From Streptomyces zaomyceticus (GTDB lineage Bacteria; Actinomycetota; Actinomycetes; Streptomycetales; Streptomycetaceae): a stretch of DNA of 64,000 nt. A program made the position numbers and the translations under genes. The DNA lies in the NCBI RefSeq assembly GCF_014656215.1, contig NZ_BNBZ01000015.1:1-64000 (forward strand), written 5' to 3'. Under the pieces are notes generated by a model. It did not search any database. It had not been told where the DNA came from and worked only from the letters and a program-made list of their open reading frames with translations. Positions 17,435 through 24,743 of the stretch are shown here, in pieces; position 1 is the stretch's first letter, and each line of letters begins with the position of its first letter.

Positions 17435-17612
17435 GGGAGCTCCGCTCGACGAGGTGGGGGCGGCCGTCCGTGCCCTGTTCCTCGCGGAGCCGCTGCCCAC
17501 CCTCCTGCGGAACGCGGTGCCGGCAGCATACGAGCGGCCGGCCCAGGAGATCGGCCGGCAGTCGCCCGAGGTGGCGGTGCGGAGCAGCGCGACCGCGGAG
17601 GACCGGCACCCG
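17352..17612 (+). pseudogene. PEP synthase / pyruvate phosphate dikinase N-terminal relic
   Basis: One frame reads TAEAYEELLGSGLRRRVEAQ, LPTLLRNAVPAAYERPAQEI and then EVAVRSSATAED, matching the N-terminal pyruvate/ATP-binding domain of PEP synthase and PPDK. AVRSSATAED is the family hallmark. Similarity stops after residue AED, where the family continues for 600 or more residues with the phosphohistidine and catalytic domains. The S. coelicolor dormancy region carries a pyruvate phosphate dikinase gene, which suggests the ancestor of this relic. Rifampin phosphotransferase shares this domain and cannot be excluded. Confidence 0.75.
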
Positions 17613-17626
17613 CGGCGTGGTGCCAT

Positions 17627-17665
17627 GGGCCGGTCGGTCCCCTCCCGGTGCGGCCCGTTCGGCCC
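17627..17665. promoter_or_regulatory. Tandem DosR/OsdR-like palindromes upstream of hsp20 operon
   Basis: GGGCCGGTCGGTCC (17627-17640, reverse complement of the 14060 site) and GGCCCGTTCGGCCC (17652-17665) lie about 160 bp upstream of the Hsp20 start, with centres 25 bp apart. The rest of the 17613-17822 gap shows nothing else I recognise. Confidence 0.45.
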
Positions 17666-17822
17666 CGTCGGACAGCCCCGTTGGGCACTGCGTCACGCGA
17701 CCTCGTGGGTGGAAGAGTGGGTTGTGGAGTCGGACCGAGCTCCGCAACCCGATCCGCCGCCTGTCCGCACCGACTCGGGTCCACGGCGACCGTCCTGGGC
17801 CCCGTACATGAGGAGCAGAGCA

Positions 17823-18278
17823 ATGGCCGGAGGCAAGGTGGAACGCAGGCACAGCCGCTTCCCCGATTTCAACGACTGGTTCGACAGGGAGTTCCCGGGG
17901 CTGCCCGGGTGGCGCCCTGCGACGGCCGCCCACTCCATTCCTGTGGAGGTGACCAGTGGTGACGGCGTGTACGTGCTGCGGGCCGAGCTGCCGGGGATGG
18001 ACCCCGACGACGACATCGGCATCACCGTCGACGACAACCTCATCACGGTGACCGCGGAGCACGGCGAGAGCGAACAGGACAAGGAGCATTCGGAGTTCCG
18101 CTACGGATCGTTCCGCAGGACCGTGCGCCTCCCGGCCACGATCCCCGCCGACGGTGTCGAGGCGTCGTACGCGGACGGCATTCTCACCGTGCGCGTCCCG
18201 ATGCCCGACGAGGAGACCACCTCCGTCCGGACCATTCCGGTGAAGCGGATCGACAAGCCGGACGAGGGAGCGGCGTGA
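17823..18278 (+). CDS. Hsp20/alpha-crystallin small heat shock protein
   Basis: This 151-residue chaperone has the alpha-crystallin core at about 40-140: VTSGDGVYVLRAELPGMDPD, DNLITVTAEH, then SFRRTVRLP and the ASYADGILTVRVP strand pair. The N-terminal arm (RRHSRFPDFNDWFDREFPGL) is typical of actinobacterial HspX/Acr-like proteins, which hold unfolding proteins during dormancy. The open frame upstream belongs to the PEP synthase relic, so I start at the ATG with AGGAG 8 bases before it. Its stop overlaps the next gene (TGATG). Confidence 0.93.
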   Translation: MAGGKVERRHSRFPDFNDWFDREFPGLPGWRPATAAHSIPVEVTSGDGVYVLRAELPGMDPDDDIGITVDDNLITVTAEHGESEQDKEHSEFRYGSFRRTVRLPATIPADGVEASYADGILTVRVPMPDEETTSVRTIPVKRIDKPDEGAA

Positions 18279-18781
18279 TGAACACCAAGCGTGTCCTGGT
18301 CGCGTACGGCAGCAAGGCCGGTGCGACTGCCGGCATCGCCGAGGAGATCGGCAGGGCGCTCCGGGACGACGGCTTCGACGCTGTCGTCCTGCCGGCCGAC
18401 ACCGTCACCGACGTGAGCGGTTACGACGGCGTCGTCCTCGGCGGAGCCCTCTACGCCGGGCACTGGACCGGCAAGGCCCGGCGCTGCGCCCGGCGCAACG
18501 CCGAACAGCTCAGGCACCGGCCGCTGTGGCTCTTCAGCAGCGGCCCGGTCGACACGTCCGCGGACGAGCACGACATCCCGCCCGTACGTGGAGTCGCCCG
18601 GCGGATGAAGAAGCTCGGTGCCCGCGAGCACATGACCTTCGGCGGGGCCATGACCGCCGAGACGTCGGACCCGGTCGCCCGGCACATGGTGAGCGGGGGC
18701 AAGGGCGGCGACTTCCGCAATCCGGAACGCATCCAGGCGTGGGCCCACCACATCGGAACGGAACTCGGCGCCAACCATTGA
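18278..18781 (+). CDS. Flavodoxin-domain protein (protoporphyrinogen oxidase HemG-like)
   Basis: This 167-residue protein binds FMN in a flavodoxin fold. The phosphate loop is VLVAYGSKAGATAGIAEEIG at the N-terminus, and later strands include GYDGVVLGGALYAGHW and LWLFSSGPVD. It resembles HemG-type flavodoxins that move electrons at low redox potential. The ATG overlaps the Hsp20 stop by 1 base, with a GAGGGAG site inside the end of hsp20, so it is co-translated. The redox partner is unknown. Confidence 0.85.
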   Translation: MNTKRVLVAYGSKAGATAGIAEEIGRALRDDGFDAVVLPADTVTDVSGYDGVVLGGALYAGHWTGKARRCARRNAEQLRHRPLWLFSSGPVDTSADEHDIPPVRGVARRMKKLGAREHMTFGGAMTAETSDPVARHMVSGGKGGDFRNPERIQAWAHHIGTELGANH

Positions 18782-18825
18782 ATCGGGCCTCTGACAGGCC
18801 GGCCCACCCCGACGGGAGGTGCGGC

Positions 18826-19416
18826 ATGCTCCACCACGAGCCGCCGGGGAGCGGGACCGCCCCGCTCGGGAGACCCGCGAGGCGCGCCGCTCCGGTCTTC
18901 GTGCTGATGATCGCTCTGATCTGCGGTGCTGTGGCTGCCGGGAGGCTGTGGACGGCAGGGGCCAAGTCCGACCGAGAACGTGCCGTCCACAGTCATCGGG
19001 TGACCGCGACGACCACAGGGCCGGCCAAGGCCCCACCCGTCGCCACGAGGTTCGGCTCCACACCGCAGGCCGTCGCGCCGGCTGTGTGGGAGCAGCCCGA
19101 GCACGTCCGTCGGTCCGGCACCGTCAACGTTCCGTCGCAGACACCCAAGGGCCGCGCTGTGACGATCCGGGTGGACGACGCAGGAGCCCCGACCCCGCCT
19201 CCGGGCAGTGCCGCGGACCGCGCCTTCACCTCCCTCTCCGGCGGAACGGCAGCGGCGGGTGTGGTCGGAGTGACGGGCACCGCCGTGGTCTTCCTCGTAC
19301 GGCGGCGGGCCGAAGGCCAACGGCTCGCGGCCTGGGAACGCGAGTGGGAGCAGGTGGAACCCGTATGGTCCGGGAGACTCCGTCGCGGCAGCGGTGCGGG
19401 GGACGGCGGTGACTGA
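18826..19416 (+). CDS. Rv1733c-like membrane protein
   Basis: This 196-residue protein has two membrane segments (VFVLMIALICGAVAAGRLW near 24-42 and TAAAGVVGVTGTAVVFLV near 141-158) flanking an extracytoplasmic region with VPSQTPKGRAVTIRVDDAG. The C-terminal EWEQVEPVWSGR is the family signature. Rv1733c, its mycobacterial relative, belongs to the DosR regulon. GGGAGGTG precedes the ATG. It follows the flavodoxin gene by 44 bp, so probably shares the hsp20 transcript. Biochemical role unknown. Confidence 0.7.
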   Translation: MLHHEPPGSGTAPLGRPARRAAPVFVLMIALICGAVAAGRLWTAGAKSDRERAVHSHRVTATTTGPAKAPPVATRFGSTPQAVAPAVWEQPEHVRRSGTVNVPSQTPKGRAVTIRVDDAGAPTPPPGSAADRAFTSLSGGTAAAGVVGVTGTAVVFLVRRRAEGQRLAAWEREWEQVEPVWSGRLRRGSGAGDGGD

Positions 19417-19770
19417 GCATGCCGGCGGCCGCGCAACCACGCACCGGACCGCTGCCTCCACGGAGGCGTTGCCCTTCGATCCCAGTGAACCGCTGCCCGG
19501 CTGGGTCGTGAACTCGCCACGGGACCGGATGGCCTTTCGGCCGGTGAGGCCGCCCGACGCCTCGCCGTTCATGGACGAACGAGGTGCGGCGGTAGCTCCC
19601 GGCTGGGCGGTGATCCTCGCGGTCATCTGCTCGTCGCGGCGTTCCCGGTCCTGGTGCGGGGCATGGACGAGCTGCGGCGCGCCGAGCGGCGCCGTCAGCC
19701 GGCGTTCGCGAACCGATCGGTCCCGGCCGTCGGCTCCTCGCCGCCCTGGTCGAGGCGGAAGGGCGGGTAG
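19409..19770 (+). pseudogene. Small membrane protein gene with probable frameshift
   Basis: A GTG at 19409 overlaps the end of the Rv1733c-like gene. The frame encodes FDPSEPLPGWVVNSPRDRMA and APGWAVILAVIC, the start of a membrane segment. At about 19628 the hydrophobic and charged pattern continues only in another frame (LVAAFPVLVRGMDELRRAER, stop at 19770), which implies loss of one base. Without it the product would have one membrane helix and a charged tail. The 3' part overlaps the convergent DUF4389 gene. A sequencing error is an alternative. Confidence 0.45.
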
Positions 19771-20369
19771 GTGTCCGTCATGAGGCTCGCGTAGGCGGCG
19801 ACCCGCAGGACCCAGCGGTTCAGGCCGACGATCAGGGCGAAGAGGTCGCGCGGATAGCGTTCGCTGAAGGTCACGGTGAAGCCCGCGATGAGCGTGAGCA
19901 GGGTGATCAGGCCGCTGCTCCACCATCCTGCGTGCATGCCGCTGGTGAAGAAGGCGATCACGAGGTACTGGGGGATGGCGAGCAGCCACCACTTGACCAG
20001 GACCAGCGAGCGGGAGAGCCGCTCCGGGTAGGCGATGTCGAGCCGGGCCGGGTAGTCGGGCTCGGGGCCCAGACTGAAGGGCGGGTAGCGGTCGGTGCCG
20101 AGCGCGCCGTACGAGTAGTACGAGACGCGCCAGGACCAGCGGAGCACGCCGAGGTTGAAGTCGAACAGACCTCGGGGGAAGCGCTCGGTGAAGAGGACGG
20201 CGAAGAACGCGATCACCGTCACCACGAAGAAGGCGACCCAGAGGAAGATCAGCACGATCCAGTGTGGGATCACCAGGATCCACTTGAACAGCCACAACCA
20301 GCGCGACAGCGGCTTGTCGAGTTCGGCGGTCACCGCCACGGAAGGGTGCGGGGCGCTCGGGGTGTCCAT
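19695..20369 (-). CDS. DUF4389 membrane protein, two repeats
   Basis: This 224-residue membrane protein contains two DUF4389 units. Each has two hydrophobic segments and a YPRxLFxFxxGxxRWxxRV motif: WILVIPHWIVLIFLWVAF with FPRGLFDFNLGVLRWSWRVS, then WWLLAIPQYLVIAFF with YPRDLFALIVGLNRWVLRVA. Both units end with TDxYPPFxL. The function of the family is unknown. The start (MDTPSAPHP) has GAGGAAGTGAGG upstream. It is preceded by a frameshifted small gene and by the CBS-3 gene on the same strand. Confidence 0.85.
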   Translation of the reverse strand: MDTPSAPHPSVAVTAELDKPLSRWLWLFKWILVIPHWIVLIFLWVAFFVVTVIAFFAVLFTERFPRGLFDFNLGVLRWSWRVSYYSYGALGTDRYPPFSLGPEPDYPARLDIAYPERLSRSLVLVKWWLLAIPQYLVIAFFTSGMHAGWWSSGLITLLTLIAGFTVTFSERYPRDLFALIVGLNRWVLRVAAYASLMTDTYPPFRLDQGGEEPTAGTDRFANAG

Positions 20370-20374
20370 GGTCC

Positions 20375-20534
20375 TCACTTCCTCGTCAGGTCGTCGTCTT
20401 CGTACGTGACCACGTCTTCGCCGGGGGAGGTCGCGGACGAAGAGGCCGAAGCCGGCCGGGGCTCGCATGTCCTGTCGCAGGTACGAGAGCGCCCTCGTGA
20501 CCTCGCACAGGTCGGTGGTGGTCACCTGGGACAT
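20375..20534 (-). pseudogene. Small soluble protein gene with single-base frameshift
   Basis: The frame reads MSQVTTTDLCEVTRALSYLR, QDMRAPAGFGLFVRDLP. Then, after one extra base in a run of five C, the other frame gives GEDVVTYEDDDLTRK and a TGA 5 bp before the DUF4389 start. That spacing suits an operon gene. Restored, it would encode about 53 residues. I know no family for it. A sequencing error in the C run is possible. Confidence 0.4.
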
Positions 20535-20594
20535 GCTTCGGGCATGCACGGTGGACCCGTGACCCATGACCTGCGCCGACACGGTCGGACATGG

Positions 20595-21248
20595 TTACGT
20601 CCGGGCTTGGGCGGTGAGCTCGCACCGTACGTCCACCACGCCTTCGACAGCGCGGGCCAGGCGGGCTGCGAGCGGGATGAGCGCGCTGTCGCGGACCTCG
20701 CCGGACAGCGTCACCACTCCGGCGTCGACACGGACGTCGACCCGGTGCCGAGAGAGCGGGAAAAGGTGCTCGACGACGTCGCGCCGCACTTCGGCGGCGA
20801 GATCCTCGTCCGGGCGGAGGAAGACCTTGAGGAGGTCGGACCGGCTCACGATCCCCTGGATCGTTCCGCTCGCGCCGACGACCGGCAGCCGCTTGACGTG
20901 GTGGGAGGTCATGAGGCGGGCGGCCTGGGGCAGGGACGCCTCGGGAGCGACGGTGACCGCGGGCGAGGTCATCAGGTCCTCGGCCCGGCGAGAACCGGCC
21001 TTCGCCGTGGCGTCGAGTCGTCGCATCTGTTCGACGAGACCGAGGCGGTGGTCGTGGAACTCCTCCTTGAGCAGCAGATCGGCCTCGGAGACCACACCGA
21101 CGACGCGGCCCTCGCCCTCGATGACCGGCACGGCCGTCACCTTCCACCGCTCCATGGCGGTGACGATCTCCTTGAACTCGGTGCCGGGCTGGACCGCGAC
21201 GACTTTCTTGGTCATCACGTCGGCGACGGTGAACGGCTGAGGTGTCAT
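20595..21248 (-). CDS. CBS-domain pair with C-terminal BON domain (CBS-3)
   Basis: This 217-residue protein has two CBS repeats (EFKEIVTAMERWKVTAVPVI with GRVVGVVSEADLL, then HHVKRLPVVGASGTIQGIVS with RSDLLKVFLRP) and a complete BON domain at about 145-210 (VDVRVDAGVVTLSGEV). It is the model against which the truncated CBS-2 can be compared. The ATG follows a GGAGAGAG tract. It lies 27 bp after the metallo-beta-lactamase gene and likely forms an operon with it. Confidence 0.9.
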   Translation of the reverse strand: MTPQPFTVADVMTKKVVAVQPGTEFKEIVTAMERWKVTAVPVIEGEGRVVGVVSEADLLLKEEFHDHRLGLVEQMRRLDATAKAGSRRAEDLMTSPAVTVAPEASLPQAARLMTSHHVKRLPVVGASGTIQGIVSRSDLLKVFLRPDEDLAAEVRRDVVEHLFPLSRHRVDVRVDAGVVTLSGEVRDSALIPLAARLARAVEGVVDVRCELTAQART

Positions 21249-21275
21249 GGCTCTCTCCTTGACCGAGGGACCGGG

Positions 21276-22712
21276 TCAGCGGACCAGGACGGCCTCCCCG
21301 GAGCGGGGTACGACGGCCGTCCAGCCGAGTTCCCGGTCGATGCGATCACGCAACGTCTCGGACGCCGCCGGTTCGCCGTGGACGAGGTAGGTGGTGTGCG
21401 GGGGAGGAGTGCCACGGAGCCCACGGAGCCAGTCGATGATCTGTCCCGCGTCGGCATGGGCCGAGAAGTGGGGAACGTCGGCGATCTCGGCCCGCACGGG
21501 CACGTACTCGCCGAACATCTTGAGCGTCCGGACTCCGTCCACCAGGTCTCGCGCCCGGGTGCCGGCCGCCGCGAAGCCGACCACGACCACGGCATTGCGC
21601 GGATCCGGGAGAAGGCGATGCAGATGGTGCAGGACCCGGCCGCCGGTGGCCATGCCGGCCGAGGAGACGATCACGGCGGGTCCGTGCGTGCTGTTGATGT
21701 CGACGGACTCCTGCACCGTGCGTGCCGCGAGGAACGGCTCCGGGCTCAGCGCCCCCTCTCCCCGTGCGAGGATCTCGGGCCGCAGCTCGGCGGAGCGCTC
21801 GCGTACGGCGTCCTGGTAGACGTCCAGCGCGGCGAGTGCCATGGGGCTGTCCACGTACACGGGCACCGAACGGGGCAGGAGGCCCGTGTCGCGCAGGCGG
21901 CCCAGTTCGTGCAGGACGACCTCGGTCCGGTCGATCGCGAAGGCCGGGACGACGACAGTGCCGTTCCGCGCGAGGGCGCGGGCGATGACGGAGGCGAACT
22001 CCGAACGGGCGGAGTCCTGGTCGTGGTGCCGGTCGCCGTACGTGGACTCCATGAGGAGGACGTCGGCGCCGGAGAACGGCTCCGGTGGCAGCAGCAGCGG
22101 GTGCCCCGGGCGGCCCAGGTCCCCGGAGGTGGCCAGGGTGTGGCCGTCCTCCAGCGTGAGGTGGGCCCATGCGGAGCCGAGGATGTGTCCGCCGTGGTGG
22201 AGTGTCAGTCGGGTGCCGGCCATGATCTCCACGTCCTCGCCGACGGTCACGGGGTCGAAGAACGCCAGGGTCTTCTCGACGTCCGAGTCGTCGTAGAGCG
22301 GTTTGGCCGGGCGGTGTTTGGACCAGCCGTGTTCGTTGGCGTGCCGGGCGGCCTCCATCTGGAGCCGTGCGCTGTCGCGCAGCACGATCCCGGCGAGCCG
22401 GGCGGTGTGGGCGCTGGCCAGGATCGGTCCCCGGAATCCCTGCCGCACCAGGCGCGGCAGGTAGCCGCAGTGGTCCAGGTGGGCATGGGTGACGACCACC
22501 GCGTCGACGTCCGCGGTGTCGCGGGCGAACCGCTCCCAGTTGCGGTGTCGCAGCTTCGCGAAACCCTGGAAGAGACCGCAGTCGAGGAGGATCCGCGCAT
22601 GGTCGCTCTCGACCAGGAACTTGCTGCCGGTGACCGTCCCCACGCCCCCCAGGAAGCTGAGCAGAGCCGGTCGGGGGGTCCTGGGAGCGGAATTCGGGGC
22701 TGCCTCGGACAT
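21276..22712 (-). CDS. Metallo-beta-lactamase/beta-CASP RNase family protein
   Basis: This 478-residue protein is a zinc nuclease of the beta-CASP family, which processes RNA. The motif-2 HAHLDHCGYLPRL lies near residue 70, motif 3 in LTLHHGGHILGSAW and motif 4 in ATSGDLGRPGHPL. The beta-CASP region (VVVPAFAIDRTEVVLHELG, VYVDSPMALAALDVY) is followed by SSAGMATGGRVLHHL and a final His motif SAHADAGQIIDWLRG. AAGGAGGAA precedes the ATG. It leads an operon with CBS-3. An island palindrome lies 87 bp upstream, between it and the divergent alcohol dehydrogenase. Substrate RNA unknown. Confidence 0.88.
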   Translation of the reverse strand: MSEAAPNSAPRTPRPALLSFLGGVGTVTGSKFLVESDHARILLDCGLFQGFAKLRHRNWERFARDTADVDAVVVTHAHLDHCGYLPRLVRQGFRGPILASAHTARLAGIVLRDSARLQMEAARHANEHGWSKHRPAKPLYDDSDVEKTLAFFDPVTVGEDVEIMAGTRLTLHHGGHILGSAWAHLTLEDGHTLATSGDLGRPGHPLLLPPEPFSGADVLLMESTYGDRHHDQDSARSEFASVIARALARNGTVVVPAFAIDRTEVVLHELGRLRDTGLLPRSVPVYVDSPMALAALDVYQDAVRERSAELRPEILARGEGALSPEPFLAARTVQESVDINSTHGPAVIVSSAGMATGGRVLHHLHRLLPDPRNAVVVVGFAAAGTRARDLVDGVRTLKMFGEYVPVRAEIADVPHFSAHADAGQIIDWLRGLRGTPPPHTTYLVHGEPAASETLRDRIDRELGWTAVVPRSGEAVLVR

Positions 22713-22798
22713 GGCCGTTCCTCCTTCGGAACGTGTACCGACTTCCACCTTCGCATCCGGACGTGGCCGGCCCCGAGAGTCCGTACGGGCACATCGGG

Positions 22799-22812
22799 GG
22801 ACCGACCGGCCC
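22799..22812. promoter_or_regulatory. DosR/OsdR-like palindrome between beta-CASP and alcohol dehydrogenase genes
   Basis: GGACCGACCGGCCC, identical to the copies at 14060 and 17301. It sits between divergent genes starting at 22712 (minus) and 22889 (plus), so one site could serve both operons. Confidence 0.5.
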
Positions 22813-22888
22813 ATGTGGCGCCCGAGTACCGGACGGAGCCTGGTGGACGGGGACCGCGGCGCAGCGCGACAGGAAGTGGGTGGGTGCC

Positions 22889-23929
22889 ATGAAGGCACTT
22901 GTCTTCCAGGGCCCGGGACGGATCGCCTGGAAGGAGGTTCCCGACCCGGGGATCGAGGATCCCGCCGACGCGATCGTGCGGGTCGACGCCGTCACGATCT
23001 GTGGCACGGACCTGCACATTCTGAAGGGGGACGTCCCGGAGGTGACGCCCGGCCGGGTGCTCGGACACGAGGCGGTCGGCACGGTGGTGGAGGCCGGGAG
23101 CGACGTCCGCACGGTCCGGCCGGGGGACCGCGTCCTGATCTCCTGCATCACGGCCTGCGGCAGGTGCCGCTTCTGCCGCGAGGGCCGTTACGGACAGTGC
23201 CGCGGCGGCGGTGGCTGGATCCTCGGCCACACCGTCGACGGCACGCAGGCCGAGTACGTCCGCGTACCCTTCGCCGACCTGTCCGTCCACCCGCTGCCCG
23301 ACTCGATCGACAGCTCCGACGCCGTCCTGCTCGCCGACATCTTCCCCACCTCCTACGAGGTGGGTGTGCTGAACGGCGCGGTGAGCCCCGCCGACACGGT
23401 GGTCGTGGTCGGCGCGGGCCCCATCGGCCTCGCCGCCGTCATCACGGCGCGCCTCTACAGCCCGGGCCGTATCGTCGCGGTCGACCTCGTCGAGTCCCGC
23501 CGGGTTGCCGCCCGCGCCCTCGGCGCGGACACCACCGTGAACGCCGGAGAAGGCCCCGAAGAGCTCGTCGCGGATCTGACCGACGGCCTCGGCGCCGACG
23601 TCGTCATGGAGGCCGTCGGTGTTCCGGAGTCGTTCGAGATGTGTACGCGGATGGTCCGGCCCGGCGGCCGGGTCGCCAACATCGGCGTCCACGGCAAGCC
23701 CGCGGTCCTTCACCTCGAAGACCTGTGGATCAAGGACGTCACCATCACGACCGGGCTCGTGGACACCTCGTCCACCCCCATGCTGCTGCACATGATGGCG
23801 GCAGGGCGACTGCCGTCGTCCTCCCTGATCACCCATCGTTTCGGGCAGGGACAGATGGAGGAGGCATACGACGAATTCGGCCGCGCGGCGGACACGGGTG
23901 CCCTCAAAGTCGTGCTCAGCGGCGCCTAG
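22889..23929 (+). CDS. Zinc-dependent alcohol dehydrogenase family protein
   Basis: This 346-residue medium-chain dehydrogenase oxidises or reduces an alcohol/aldehyde pair with NAD(P). The catalytic zinc site is CGTDLHILKG with GHEAVGTV; the structural zinc cysteines appear in CITACGRCRFCREGRYGQC. The Rossmann motif is VVVVGAGPIGLAAVITARLY. The start is the ATG after AGGAAGTGGG; the open frame upstream crosses the palindrome and is not coding. It leads a three-gene operon with a beta-phosphoglucomutase-like gene and a GH65 gene. Zinc alcohol dehydrogenases occur in the S. coelicolor dormancy region, where they could discharge reducing equivalents. Confidence 0.9.
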   Translation: MKALVFQGPGRIAWKEVPDPGIEDPADAIVRVDAVTICGTDLHILKGDVPEVTPGRVLGHEAVGTVVEAGSDVRTVRPGDRVLISCITACGRCRFCREGRYGQCRGGGGWILGHTVDGTQAEYVRVPFADLSVHPLPDSIDSSDAVLLADIFPTSYEVGVLNGAVSPADTVVVVGAGPIGLAAVITARLYSPGRIVAVDLVESRRVAARALGADTTVNAGEGPEELVADLTDGLGADVVMEAVGVPESFEMCTRMVRPGGRVANIGVHGKPAVLHLEDLWIKDVTITTGLVDTSSTPMLLHMMAAGRLPSSSLITHRFGQGQMEEAYDEFGRAADTGALKVVLSGA

Positions 23930-23936
23930 CACGCTC

Positions 23937-24743
23937 ATGACCAGCCCTCGGGCCCACCCGGTACAGAGCGCTCCGGCGGACGACCGAAGCCCCGAACCAC
24001 GCCCGCCGCGCGCACTCGTCCTGGACACGGACGGAGTGCTCCTGGACTCGGCCCGCATCCACGCGGCGGCGTGGAAGACCGCGCTCGACGTCTGCCTGGA
24101 GGCCGCCGGGGGCGAACGGCAGCCGCCTTTCGACGCCGAAGACGAGTACCGCCGGTTCGTCGACGGAAAGTCCCGCTACGACGGGGCCGCCGCCTTCCTC
24201 GCGGCCCGTGGCCTCCACCTTCCGGCGGGAACGCCCCGCGACCCGCCCGGCAACGCGACCGTCTGGTCGGTCGCGGCCCACAAGGAACGGGCGTTCGTCC
24301 ACCTGCTTCGTACGGAAGGCCTCACCGCCTTCGCCGACGTACGGCCCTCCCTGTCGGCCCTGCGCACGGTGGGCGTGCCGTGCGCTGCCGTCTCCGCCTC
24401 CCGGCACGCCCGGACACTGATCCGTGCCGCCGGGCTCGCCGGTGTCCTCACGGTGATAGTGGACGGCGAGGACGCCGCCAGGCTCGGCCTCGCCGGCAAG
24501 CCGGATCCCGCGCTCTTTCTGCGGGCGGCCGACCTCCTGGACAGCCGTCCGCAGGAGACCGCTGTCGCCGAGGACGCACTCGCCGGAGTCGAGGCAGCGC
24601 GTCGCGGCGGCTTCGGCCTCGTTGTCGGCGTCGACCGCACCGCGCTGCGGCGCACCGCCGCCCTCCTGCGTGAGCAGGGTGCCGACCTGGTGGTTCCCGA
24701 TCTGACGACGCTGGTCCGGAGCGTCTGGGGTGATCACGGATGA
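23937..24743 (+). CDS. HAD hydrolase, beta-phosphoglucomutase-like
   Basis: This 268-residue HAD enzyme has the nucleophile motif LVLDTDGVLLDSARIH (DxD, about 25-40), a helical cap with FVDGKSRYDGAAAFLAARGL typical of beta-phosphoglucomutase, motif II serine in AVSASRH and the motif III/IV region GKPDPALFL with AEDALAGVEAA. It probably converts beta-glucose-1-phosphate to glucose-6-phosphate. It starts 7 bp after the alcohol dehydrogenase and overlaps the GH65 start by 4 bp (ATGA). Mycobacteria carry the same pair (Rv3400-Rv3401). Confidence 0.85.
   Translation: MTSPRAHPVQSAPADDRSPEPRPPRALVLDTDGVLLDSARIHAAAWKTALDVCLEAAGGERQPPFDAEDEYRRFVDGKSRYDGAAAFLAARGLHLPAGTPRDPPGNATVWSVAAHKERAFVHLLRTEGLTAFADVRPSLSALRTVGVPCAAVSASRHARTLIRAAGLAGVLTVIVDGEDAARLGLAGKPDPALFLRAADLLDSRPQETAVAEDALAGVEAARRGGFGLVVGVDRTALRRTAALLREQGADLVVPDLTTLVRSVWGDHG

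Noticed and set aside
17406..17822. In-frame N-terminal extension of Hsp20
   Set aside because: The extension consists of the PEP synthase relic and the promoter region. The proper start at 17823 has a good ribosome binding site and normal Hsp20 length.
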